A stretch of 34,419 nt of DNA from CAXSEF01 sp050955025. GTDB taxonomy: Bacteria > Pseudomonadota > Alphaproteobacteria > Acetobacterales > Acetobacteraceae. The DNA lies in the NCBI GenBank assembly GCA_050955025.1, contig JBPBQX010000331.1:1-34419 (forward strand), given 5' to 3'. The translations under genes were made by a program, and so were the position numbers. Shown here in pieces: positions 17,101 to 24,660 of this stretch. Position 1 is the first letter of the stretch, and every line of letters starts with the position of its first letter. Under the pieces are notes generated by a model, which made no database searches, was not told the DNA's origin, and saw only the letters and a list, made by a program, of their open reading frames with translations.

Positions 17101-18440
17101 TGGCGGACACGGGGCTGGCGGCGACGGCCGTGCGCGCCGGTGCGGTGCGGACGTGGTGGTCGCGCGCCTCCGGGCAGGGGCAGCGCGTGGCCGGGGCGCG
17201 TCAGGCGCTGCTGCTGGGCGGCGGGGCGGCGCTCGGGCAGGGGGTCGCGGTGCTGTCGGCGCCGCTGCTCACCCGGCTGTACGACGTCGCGTCGTTCGGG
17301 GTGTTCGGCTCGTTCGGCGCGGCGGCGTCGTGCCTCGCGTGCGTGGCGACGCTGCGCCTCGACCAGGCGATCCTGCTGGAGCGCGACGAGGACGCGGCGG
17401 GCGACGTGCTGCGGCTGTGCGTGCTGTCGGTGGGCGCGGTGACGCTGGCTTCGGCGCTCGGGGCGGCGGCGCTGGGCGCGGCAGGGGGCGTGGCGCGGGT
17501 TCCGGGCGCGGTGCTGGCGCTGCTGCCGTGCGCGGTGGCGTCCGGCGGCGTGGTGCCGGCGCTGTCGCTGTGGTTCGTGCGGCGCGAGCGGTTCGGGCCG
17601 GTGGCGGCGTACGGCGCGTCGCGCTCCGGCTTCGCGGTGGCGCTGCAGGGGCTGGGCGGGTGGCTCGGCGTGCCGGGCGCGGGGCTGCTGGTGGGCGGGC
17701 AGGTCGCGGGGCAGGCGCTGGCGGCGGCGGGGCTGGCGCGGGCGGGCGGCGCCGGGCTGCGGGCGGCGCTGTGCAGGGGGTGGAGCGTGGCGCGGCTGCG
17801 CGGGGCGCTGCTGCGGCACCGGGGCTTCGCGCTGTACGGCGCGCCGCAGGTGCTGCTGCGGCTGCTGTCCACGTCGCTGCCGGCGATGCTGCTGCCGCTG
17901 TTCTTCGGCGCGGCGGAGGCGGGGCTGTTCTGGCTGGCGTACCGGATGCTCGTGCTGCCGCAGCAGGTGCTCACCGAGAGCCTGCGCCCGGTGTTCTTCC
18001 GCCGGGCGGCGGCGCTGCACGCGGCCGGCGGCGACGTGCGCGGGGCGGCGCTGCGGCTGGCGGCGGGGCTCGGCGCGCTGTGCCTGCCGGTGGCGGCGGT
18101 GCTGGTGCTCGCGGGGCCGGCGCTGTTCGGCGCGGTGTTCGGGCCGGCGTGGCGCGGCGCGGGGCACGACGCGGCGATGATCGCGCTCGCGTGGTGCGTG
18201 GAGACCATGCAGATGCCGAGCGCGGTGCTGGTGTCCGTGCTGGGCCGGCAGCGCGCCTACCTGGGGATCGAGGCGGCGTCGCTGCTCGCGCGCACGGCGG
18301 CGCTGTGCGCGGGCGCGGCGTGGGGCGGACCGGATCTCGCGGTCGGGCTGTACGCCGCGGCGTGGGCGGCGACCAACGCCGGGGTGATCGCCTGGATGAC
18401 GTGGCCGCCGGCCGGTCGCGCGCGGGGTGCTGGCGCGTGA
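17097..18440 (+). CDS. Wzx-like polysaccharide flippase
   Basis: Moves lipid-linked repeat units across the inner membrane. The 447-residue protein is hydrophobic almost throughout, with about twelve membrane segments, and begins the MOP-type pattern at QALLLGGGAALGQGVAVLSA, then PLLTRLYDVASFGVFGSFGA. This Pro-x-x-Thr-Arg-Leu-Tyr start is characteristic of the Wzx/RfbX group. Two ATG codons in tandem (17097 and 17100) are equally good starts; the first overlaps the polymerase stop. The short cytoplasmic N-terminal tail of about 35 residues is variable. It sits between polymerase and glycosyltransferase genes in an overlapping operon, as in many Wzx/Wzy loci. Substrate unknown. Confidence 0.85.
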   Translation: MMADTGLAATAVRAGAVRTWWSRASGQGQRVAGARQALLLGGGAALGQGVAVLSAPLLTRLYDVASFGVFGSFGAAASCLACVATLRLDQAILLERDEDAAGDVLRLCVLSVGAVTLASALGAAALGAAGGVARVPGAVLALLPCAVASGGVVPALSLWFVRRERFGPVAAYGASRSGFAVALQGLGGWLGVPGAGLLVGGQVAGQALAAAGLARAGGAGLRAALCRGWSVARLRGALLRHRGFALYGAPQVLLRLLSTSLPAMLLPLFFGAAEAGLFWLAYRMLVLPQQVLTESLRPVFFRRAAALHAAGGDVRGAALRLAAGLGALCLPVAAVLVLAGPALFGAVFGPAWRGAGHDAAMIALAWCVETMQMPSAVLVSVLGRQRAYLGIEAASLLARTAALCAGAAWGGPDLAVGLYAAAWAATNAGVIAWMTWPPAGRARGAGA

Positions 18441-19735
18441 GCAAGGTCGTGCCGTTCCCGGGCCGTGTCGAGCCGGCGCCCGGTGCCGCGGCGCCGCGTG
18501 TCGCGCCGGCGGGCACCTGGGTCGGGCCGGAGCCGGCGCCGCTGCTGCGCGCGCACGGCCCGGCCGCCAGCCCGGTCGCGGCGAACGGCAACGAGCGGCG
18601 CCAGGGCGGCGGGCTGCGCCACCTCGCGATCTACATGCACGACCTGTCTGGCGGCGGCGTGGAGCGCATGCGCCTGGAGCTGATCCGGGTGTTCCTGGCG
18701 CGCGGGGTCGCGGTGACGCTGGTGCTGCACGCGCGCACCGGGGCGCTGGCGCAGGCGGTGCCGGAGGGGTGCCGCGTGGTGGTGCTCGGCGGGCGGCGCA
18801 CCGCGGGCGACGTGCCCCGGCTGGCGCGGTTCCTGCGGCGCGCGCGTCCCGACGTGCTGATGGCGAGCCTGGACCACAACAACATCGCGGCGATGCTGGC
18901 GCGGCGGCTGGCCGGCGGGCGGACGCGACTGGTGATCTGCCAGCACAACGCCCTGTCCGCGGAGGCCGAGCACATGCGCGGCTGGAAGTACCGCGTCGTG
19001 CCTCTGCTCTACCGGCTGCTCGCGGGGGCCGCGGACGGCATCGTCGCAGTCTCGGCCGGGGTCGCGGACGACCTGGCGCGCACCGCGGGCCTCGCGCGCG
19101 GCCGGGTCACGGTGATCCACAACCCGGTGATCTCCGGCGACTTCGTGGCCCGTGCCTCGGCCGCCGTCGACGACCCCTGGCTGGCGGCCGACGCGCCGCC
19201 GGTGCTGGTCTGGGTGGGGCGGCTGGTCGAGCAGAAGGACCCGCACACGCTGCTGCGCGCCTTCGCCGAGGTGGCGCCGCCCGCGCGGCTGCTGCTGCTC
19301 GGCGAGGGCGCGCTGCGGCCGGCGCTGCAGGAGGCGGTCGCAGCGCTCGGGCTTGCCGGGCGGGTGCGGTTCGCGGGGTTCCAGGCCAACCCGCTGCCGT
19401 GGATACGCGAGGCGCACGCGCTCGTGCTGTCGTCGCGCTACGAGGGCCTGGGCAACGTCATCGTCGAGGCGCTGGGCTGCGGCACCGCGGTGGTCAGCAC
19501 GGACTGTCCGCACGGGCCGCGCGAGATCCTGGAGGACGGGCGGCACGGCGCGCTGGTGCCGGTGGGCGACGCGGCCGCGCTGGGGGCCGCGATGCGCGCC
19601 GTGCTGGCCGGCGGGCACGATCCCGGGGCGCTGCGCAGGCGCGCCGCCGCCTTCACCGCCGAGCACGCCGTGGCGCAGCACCTGGCGCTGTTCGCGCGCA
19701 TCGGCTGCCCGCTGGCACTGGGCGGCGCGGCGTGA
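18437..19735 (+). CDS. GT4-family glycosyltransferase
   Basis: Cytoplasmic retaining glycosyltransferase of 432 residues that would add a sugar to the growing lipid-linked unit. Residues 1-55 are Pro/Ala-rich and probably disordered. The GT-B fold then begins with LAIYMHDLSGGGVERMRLEL, the usual donor-side glycine loop. The C-terminal half has VLVWVGRLVEQKDPHTLLRA, and the nucleotide-sugar site with the E-x7-E pattern is in YEGLGNVIVEALGCG. The GTG at 18437 overlaps the flippase stop by four bases (GTGA), the same coupling as its neighbours, which is why I chose it; a start nearer the folded domain cannot be excluded. Sugar and linkage cannot be told from sequence. Confidence 0.87.
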   Translation: MSKVVPFPGRVEPAPGAAAPRVAPAGTWVGPEPAPLLRAHGPAASPVAANGNERRQGGGLRHLAIYMHDLSGGGVERMRLELIRVFLARGVAVTLVLHARTGALAQAVPEGCRVVVLGGRRTAGDVPRLARFLRRARPDVLMASLDHNNIAAMLARRLAGGRTRLVICQHNALSAEAEHMRGWKYRVVPLLYRLLAGAADGIVAVSAGVADDLARTAGLARGRVTVIHNPVISGDFVARASAAVDDPWLAADAPPVLVWVGRLVEQKDPHTLLRAFAEVAPPARLLLLGEGALRPALQEAVAALGLAGRVRFAGFQANPLPWIREAHALVLSSRYEGLGNVIVEALGCGTAVVSTDCPHGPREILEDGRHGALVPVGDAAALGAAMRAVLAGGHDPGALRRRAAAFTAEHAVAQHLALFARIGCPLALGGAA

Positions 19736-20553
19736 GCGCCGTGGTTGCCGCGCCGGGGCCCGTGGTCGCCGCGTCGCCGCCGCGCATCTTCGGCTTCGTG
19801 GTGTCCAGGCTCGACGCCGAGGCGATCGCGGAGCGCATCGCGACGACGCTGCGCCAGCCCGCCGGCGCAGGGCACGCGGGTCCCGACGACGGCCGCGGCG
19901 TGGGCCTGGTGGTGACGCCCAACATCGACCACGTCCGGCTGCTGCGCCACGACGCGGACTTCGCGGCGGCGTACGCGTCGGCGGCGATCATCACCTGCGA
20001 CGGCTTTCCCGTGTTCCGCTACGCGCGGCTGCGCGGCTGCGCGCCGGCCGGGCGGGTCACCGGCGTCGACCTCGCGCGCGCCCTGCTGCGCCATCCGGCG
20101 CTGGGGCGGCACCGGGTGTTCTTCGCGGCCGACAGCGACGCCACCGCGGACGGGCTGCGGCGCTGGGCCGCGCGGCGCGGCATGGACGGGCAGGTCGCGA
20201 CGCACGTGCCGCCGCACGGCTTCGAGCGCGATCCCGCGGCGTCGGGCGCGCTCGTGGACGCGATCGCGGCGCACGGCACCACGCTGCTGCTGATGGGGGT
20301 CGGCGCGCCGCGCTCGGAGGCGTTCGTGCACGGCCACCGTGCGCGGCTGCCGCCGTGCTGGGCGCTCTGCGTGGGGCAGGCGCTGCGCATCGAGGCGGGG
20401 GTGATCCGGCGCGCGCCGTCCGTGCTGGCCGCGAGCGGGACGGAGTGGCTGTGGCGCCTGGCGCACGAGCCGCGGCGGCTGTCGTCGCGCTACGCGGCGG
20501 GGTCGGTGGGGTTCCTGCGGGCGATCGCGGCGGACCTCAGGAAGCAAGGTTGA
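19732..20553 (+). CDS. WecG/TagA/CpsF-family (GT26) glycosyltransferase
   Basis: GT26 enzyme of 273 residues that adds a sugar, often N-acetylmannosaminuronate, N-acetylmannosamine or glucose in relatives, to a lipid-linked intermediate at the membrane face. Family features visible are VVTPNIDHVRLLRHDADF, the acid-loop ITCDGFPVFRYARLRG, GRVTGVDLARAL, VFFAADS, and MGVGAPRSEAFV. The C-terminal tail EWLWRLAHEPRRLSSRY is the basic, amphipathic membrane-binding end of this family. The GTG start overlaps the preceding gene (GTGA). The last codons and the TGA lie in the GGAAGCAAGGTTGAGG edge of repeat R5, so the element supplies the very end of the protein. The family usually acts early in a repeat unit. 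Confidence 0.88.
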   Translation: MSAVVAAPGPVVAASPPRIFGFVVSRLDAEAIAERIATTLRQPAGAGHAGPDDGRGVGLVVTPNIDHVRLLRHDADFAAAYASAAIITCDGFPVFRYARLRGCAPAGRVTGVDLARALLRHPALGRHRVFFAADSDATADGLRRWAARRGMDGQVATHVPPHGFERDPAASGALVDAIAAHGTTLLLMGVGAPRSEAFVHGHRARLPPCWALCVGQALRIEAGVIRRAPSVLAASGTEWLWRLAHEPRRLSSRYAAGSVGFLRAIAADLRKQG

Positions 20554-20666
20554 GGCTCTGCCTCAAACTCCGCCAAAGGCTGCGCCCTTGAAACGCGCCA
20601 CTTAAGGAAGGCCAGTCCAGGGCGGCTCGCCCTGGCGGGTCTGGGCAGAGCCCAGGCTTGCTTGCC
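20540..20666. repeat. Type 1 two-armed palindromic element R5 (convergent gene ends)
   Basis: Overlaps the end of the GT26 gene and touches the stop of the Wzz-like gene. Hairpins are TTGAGGCTCTGCCTCAA (20550-20566), CCAAAGGCTGCGCCCTTG (20573-20590), CCAGGGCGGCTCGCCCTGG (20617-20635) and GGGCAGAGCCC (20643-20653). CTTAAG at 20601-20606 is the centre. The left arm is class a (ACTCCGCC linker) and the right arm class b (ACCCGCC, read on the minus strand). Edges are GGAAGCAAGG and GCTTGCTTGCC. Confidence 0.87.
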
Positions 20667-22204
20667 TAAAGCTCCGGGATGCACGCCAGGACCGGCAGGC
20701 CGAGCCGCCGCTCGACCTGCTCGGGCGAGAGGAAGCCCGGCCGCGTGGCGTCGGACAGCACCGCGGCGGCCGCGCCGGCGAGCAGGCTGAACACCAGGCC
20801 GGCGGCGAGGATCGGCAGGGTGAGGCGGTGCGGGCGCAGCGGGACGCGGGCGGGCTGGATCACGCGGACGTTGGTGGCGCGCTCGGCGGCGACGGCCTCG
20901 ACCATGCGGCGGTCGTCGAGGACCTTGGCGGAGGCGCGGTAGGCGCTGTCGGCGACCTCGCGCCGGCGCTCGAGCTGCTGGAGGGCCTCGTCGCTGTCCT
21001 GGAGGTCGTGCAGGGCGGCGGCGACGGCGCGCGCGTCGGCGGCCAGGGCGGCGGCGCGGGCGGTCTCGGCGCGCAGGTCGGTGCTCGCGCGGTCGCCGTC
21101 GAGGGAGAGGGCGTCGAGCGTGGGATTGCGGGTCTGGCGCTGCACGGAGGCGGTGTGGTCGGCGCGCAGGCGGGACAGCTCGCCCTCGCGGGCGGCGACC
21201 TGGGCCTGGGCGTCCTGCATCACGCGGCTGGTGGGGAGGTAGCGGTTGGCGAGGTCGGCGGCGCGGCCGCGCAGGTCCTGCAGGCCGGCGGTGAGGCTGG
21301 AGGCGCGGCTGTCGGGGTCGTCCTCGGTGTAGCCGCGCACGGAGGCGGGGGTGGCGGCGAGCTGGCGGGCGATGGAGGCGGCGCGGGCGGAGAGCTGGGC
21401 GCGGGAGGCCTCGGAGTCCGCCAGCGCGCGGGCCAGGTCGTCGCGGCGGTGGAGCAGCAGGTCGCGCTGCAGGCCGAAGGAGTCGATGTCGTGCGACGCC
21501 TTGAAGGCGGCGAGCGCGGCGTCGGCCTGGCCCAGCGCGTCGGACAGGGCGCGCACCTGGGTCTGCACGGTGGCGGACTGCACGTCGCCGTAGAGGGCGT
21601 GGCGGCGCTCCAGGTAGAGGGCGACCAGGGTGTTGACGACGTCGGCGGCGACGTCGGGGTCGCGGTTGCGGAAGGTCACGGTCAGCACGTTGGCGTCCTT
21701 GGCCGCCTCCGTGGTGAGGTCGTTGTCGAAGCGGCGGGCGACGGCGAGCGCCACGGGGTCGGCGTCGTGCAGCACCTGGACCGGCAGGCCCACGGCCTCG
21801 CGGGCAGCGCGGGGCAGGCCGGCGACGGCGGCGAGCAGGCGGCCGAACGTGCCGGGCGGGTCGGCGAAGCCGGGGTAGACGCGGTCGAGCCCGATCCGGC
21901 GCAGGGTGGCCTCGTGCAGGTCGTCCGCGCCGAGGATCTCGACCTCGGCCTTCATGATCTGGTCGGCGCCGAGCGCGCCCGAGACGTTCTGCGCGCCGCC
22001 GGCCTCGGGGCGGTAGGTGAACTCCGAGCCGAGCAGCACCACCAGCGAGGAGGAGGTGACGTAGCGCGCCGGCACCAGGGCTGCCACCAGCACCGCGAGC
22101 GCGAAGGTGGCGCCGATCGCGCGGCGGATGCGGCGGCGGTCGGCCCAGGCGGAGGTCGCGATCTCGCGCAGCGACGGCAGGGCGGCGGCGGGGGCGTCGC
22201 TCAT
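20666..22204 (-). CDS. Wzz/GumC-like polysaccharide chain-length and export protein without kinase domain
   Basis: Inner-membrane polysaccharide co-polymerase of 512 residues that would control chain length and bridge to the export pore. Two membrane segments flank a long periplasmic region: the first near 28-46 (ATFALAVLVAALVPARYV) and the second at about 465-490 (LTLPILAAGLVFSLLAGAAA). The middle is rich in Ala, Leu, Arg and Asp heptads, as in GumC-type coiled coils. The C-terminal end SPEQVERRLGLPVLACIPEL is the linker that in fused proteins leads into the BY-kinase domain, but here the protein stops. The TAG touches the edge of repeat R5. The separate CpsD-like protein at 13599 is the probable partner. 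Its start overlaps the upstream SDR gene stop (ATGA). Confidence 0.85.
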   Translation of the reverse strand: MSDAPAAALPSLREIATSAWADRRRIRRAIGATFALAVLVAALVPARYVTSSSLVVLLGSEFTYRPEAGGAQNVSGALGADQIMKAEVEILGADDLHEATLRRIGLDRVYPGFADPPGTFGRLLAAVAGLPRAAREAVGLPVQVLHDADPVALAVARRFDNDLTTEAAKDANVLTVTFRNRDPDVAADVVNTLVALYLERRHALYGDVQSATVQTQVRALSDALGQADAALAAFKASHDIDSFGLQRDLLLHRRDDLARALADSEASRAQLSARAASIARQLAATPASVRGYTEDDPDSRASSLTAGLQDLRGRAADLANRYLPTSRVMQDAQAQVAAREGELSRLRADHTASVQRQTRNPTLDALSLDGDRASTDLRAETARAAALAADARAVAAALHDLQDSDEALQQLERRREVADSAYRASAKVLDDRRMVEAVAAERATNVRVIQPARVPLRPHRLTLPILAAGLVFSLLAGAAAAVLSDATRPGFLSPEQVERRLGLPVLACIPEL

Positions 22205-23229
22205 GCGGCGTGCGCCGTGCTGCGGGGCGCCGGCAGGCGTTGCGCGGGGTCCGGCAGGGGCGCGTGCGGGCGCAGCGAGGCGGCGGCCTCGCGCAGGGCC
22301 TCGTCCAGCGAGGTGCGGCGGATGCCGAGCCGCGCGTCGGTGCGGCGGTGGTCGAGCGTGATGTCCTGGCGCATCAGGGCCAGCAGCGAGGGGGTCAGCG
22401 CGTCGGGCACGCGCGCGCCCAGCCGCGGCGCGGCGCGTCGCAGCACCAGCGACGCCGCGTGCAGCGGCACGGCCAGGCGGGACTCCAGGCGCAGGCGGCG
22501 CGCGGGGATGCGGGCCACGGGCACGGCGCCCAGCGCCACGGCGTAGCGGGTGAGGAAGGCGTTCCAGCTCGGCGGGTCGGGCAGCGCCAGGTTGAACGCG
22601 CCGCCCGCGACCGGCCTGTGCAGCGCGGCGAGCACGGCCGCGACCACGTCGGCGACCGGGGCGAGGTTGCAGGCGCCGTCGCCGGCCGCGCCCAGGTCGC
22701 CGAGGCGGCGGGCGTGCAGCAGGCGGGCGATGCGCGCGGTCCACTGCCCGGAGCCCGGGCCGAACACGCAGCCGGGGCGCAGCATCACCGCGCCGGCGTG
22801 GGGCGACAGGGCACGCTCGGCCGCGACCTTGCCGCCCGCGTAGCCGCCGAGGTCGCCGGGCAGCGGCGTGTCCTCGCCGACCAGACCGTGCGCGTCGCCG
22901 TACACGGCCATGGAGCTGACATGCACGATCCGGCAGGTGGCCGGGGCCTGCGCCAGCGCCCGCGCCACCGCCAGCGTGGCGGACGGGGCGCCCGCCGTGC
23001 AGTTCACCACCGCATCCGCCGCGGCGAGCAGGCGGAGGAGGTCGGGCGCGCTGGCGGCGTCGCAGGCCAGGCGCTCGGTGGGCGGGGGGGCGTCGGCGTC
23101 CGGCGCGGGCGCGGCGCGGAACGGGTTGCGCGACACCGCGACCGGGGCGGCCCAGCCGCTGGCGGCGAGGGCTGCGAGCACGCGGCTGCCGAGGAAGCCG
23201 CTGGCACCGAGCACGACGACACGCTGCAT
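22201..23229 (-). CDS. NAD-dependent epimerase/dehydratase (extended SDR family)
   Basis: Cytoplasmic oxidoreductase of 342 residues, probably acting on a nucleotide sugar or lipid-linked sugar for the polymer. The nucleotide-binding motif GASGFLG is at residues 8-14. The catalytic set is visible as HVSSMAVYG at 103-111 and YAGGK with Tyr130 and Lys134. The GCVFGPGS motif after the active site and the C-terminal helices (RTDARLGIRRTSLDEALREA) are typical of this SDR group. Substrate is unknown. It is the first gene of a two-gene minus-strand operon with the Wzz-like gene, overlapping by four bases. It faces away from the GT4 gene at 23340 over a gap of 110 bases. Confidence 0.85.
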   Translation of the reverse strand: MQRVVVLGASGFLGSRVLAALAASGWAAPVAVSRNPFRAAPAPDADAPPPTERLACDAASAPDLLRLLAAADAVVNCTAGAPSATLAVARALAQAPATCRIVHVSSMAVYGDAHGLVGEDTPLPGDLGGYAGGKVAAERALSPHAGAVMLRPGCVFGPGSGQWTARIARLLHARRLGDLGAAGDGACNLAPVADVVAAVLAALHRPVAGGAFNLALPDPPSWNAFLTRYAVALGAVPVARIPARRLRLESRLAVPLHAASLVLRRAAPRLGARVPDALTPSLLALMRQDITLDHRRTDARLGIRRTSLDEALREAAASLRPHAPLPDPAQRLPAPRSTAHAA

Positions 23230-23276
23230 GGCGGCACTCCGTTGACGCGGGCGGCGCCACGCCGGCGCAGCGGTTG

Positions 23277-23305
23277 TTGTAGAAAGACCGTGCCCGCAAT
23301 GCTAC
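23277..23305 (+). promoter_or_regulatory. Possible promoter for the second GT4 gene
   Basis: TTGTAG (23277-23282) and TGCTAC (23300-23305) are separated by 17 bases in the locally less GC-rich part of the divergent gap. The match to the vegetative consensus is only fair, and nothing else supports it. Confidence 0.22.
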
Positions 23306-23339
23306 TCCGGATTGCAGGACCTTGGGGTGCTGCACCTTG

Positions 23340-24524
23340 ATGATGACGGGACGGGGACTGGCCGGTCCGGCGCCGAGAATGGCGCAGGCGGGCCCCGGCG
23401 GCGCGGGCTTGGCCGGCGTGCGGGGCGATGCCGGCGCGGCGGAGCGGCCGGCGCCGGCGCGCGTGCGGCTGATCGCGGCGCCGCAGGGGCAGGCCGGCGG
23501 CGGCATGGGCCGCGTCACCGCGTACCTGATGCAGGAGCAGGCGCGCCGGGGCGACCTGCCGTCGATGGAGGCGCTGGAAAGCCGCGGGCCGGGCGCGGCC
23601 GCGCTGTCGGCGTTCGCGGTGGCGCGGGCGGCGGCGCGGGTCGCGGGCCTGGCGCTGCGGGGCAGGGCGTCGGTGCTGCACCTCAACGTGGCCGAGCGCG
23701 GCAGCGTGGTGCGCAAGGGCGTGCTGCTGGGCGTGGCGCGGCTGTTCGGGGTGCCGGTGGTGCTGCACCTGCACGCGGCGCAGATCGTCGCGTTCCACGC
23801 GGCGCTGCCCCGGCCGGCGCGGGCGCTGGTGGGCCTGGTGTTCCGCTCGGCGCAGCTGGTGGTGGTGCTGGGCGAGCCCTGGCGGCGCTGGGTGGCGTCG
23901 CTCGGCGTGCCGGAGGCGCGCATCCGCGTGCTGCGCAACGGGGTGCCGCGGCTTTCGGGCTGGCGGGCGCGCGAGGCGGGGGCGCCGTTCCGCCTGGTGT
24001 TCCTGGGCAACCTGTTCGCGCGCAAGGGGATTGCGGACCTGCTCGCGGCGCTCGCGCGGCTCGGGCCGGGGGATGCGCCCTGCACGCTGGTGGTGGCGGG
24101 CGGCGGCGACGTCGCGGGCCACGAGGCGCTCGCGGAGGGGCTGGGAATCGGCGGGCGGGTGCGCTTCGAGGGGTGGGTGGACCAGGCGGGGGCTGCGTCG
24201 TGCCTCGCGGAGGCGGACGCGCTGGTGCTGCCGTCGTACGACGAGGGGCTGCCGCTGGTGATCCTGGAGGCGCTCAGCCTCGGCGTGCCCGTGGTGTGCA
24301 CGCCGGTGGGGGCGATCCCGGAGGTGCTGGCGGACGGGGACACGGCGCTGCTGGTGCCGCCGGGCGACGTCGCGGCGCTGGCTGGGGCGTTGCGGCGGCT
24401 CGCGGGGGACCCGGCGCTGGCGGCGCGGCTGTCGGAGCGGGGGCGGGCGCTCTACGAGCGCGAGTTCACGCTGCCGGTGTTCGCGGAGCGGGTCGCGGCG
24501 CTTCATGCGGAGGTGGGGCTGTGA
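23340..24524 (+). CDS. GT4-family glycosyltransferase (second)
   Basis: Cytoplasmic retaining glycosyltransferase of 394 residues. The donor-side glycine loop is APQGQAGGGMGRVTAYLM at about residue 50, preceded by a low-complexity Ala/Gly/Pro leader. The C-terminal domain has FRLVFLGNLFARKGIADLL and the E-x7-E type sugar-nucleotide site YDEGLPLVILEALSLG, followed by VPVVCTPVGAIPEVL, all standard for GT4. Two tandem ATG codons (23340, 23343) are possible starts and a third lies at about 23397; no clear ribosome site separates them. It is transcribed alone or with the GMC gene, repeat R6 lying between. Its stop is TGAAGCAAG, so the repeat edge begins at once. Acceptor and sugar unknown. Confidence 0.86.
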   Translation: MMTGRGLAGPAPRMAQAGPGGAGLAGVRGDAGAAERPAPARVRLIAAPQGQAGGGMGRVTAYLMQEQARRGDLPSMEALESRGPGAAALSAFAVARAAARVAGLALRGRASVLHLNVAERGSVVRKGVLLGVARLFGVPVVLHLHAAQIVAFHAALPRPARALVGLVFRSAQLVVVLGEPWRRWVASLGVPEARIRVLRNGVPRLSGWRAREAGAPFRLVFLGNLFARKGIADLLAALARLGPGDAPCTLVVAGGGDVAGHEALAEGLGIGGRVRFEGWVDQAGAASCLAEADALVLPSYDEGLPLVILEALSLGVPVVCTPVGAIPEVLADGDTALLVPPGDVAALAGALRRLAGDPALAARLSERGRALYEREFTLPVFAERVAALHAEVGL

Positions 24525-24660
24525 AGCAAGCAAGGCCGGGCTCTGCCCGGACCCGCCAAAGGCCTCGGCCTTTGGAAACCATTTACTTAAGAAAGCGGAT
24601 TCTCAAGGCAATTGCCTTGAGCGGAGTCCAGAGGCGGAGCCTCTGGCCTTGCTTCCTCTC
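24525..24660. repeat. Type 1 two-armed palindromic element R6 (between GT4 and GMC genes)
   Basis: Hairpins are CCGGGCTCTGCCCGG (24536-24550), CCAAAGGCCTCGGCCTTTGG (24556-24575), the perfect 20-base palindrome CTCAAGGCAATTGCCTTGAG (24602-24621) and CCAGAGGCGGAGCCTCTGG (24628-24646). CTTAAG at 24586-24591 is the centre. The left arm is class b with ACCCGCC, the right arm class a with the CTCCGC linker on the minus strand. The third stem differs in sequence from those of all other copies while keeping perfect pairing. It begins at the GT4 stop and ends at the proposed TTG start of the next gene. Confidence 0.87.

Noticed and set aside
24505..24660. An N-terminal extension of the GMC protein starting at the ATG at 24505
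   Set aside because: It would overlap the GT4 gene and translate the whole of repeat R6 into a leader with no resemblance to GMC proteins.
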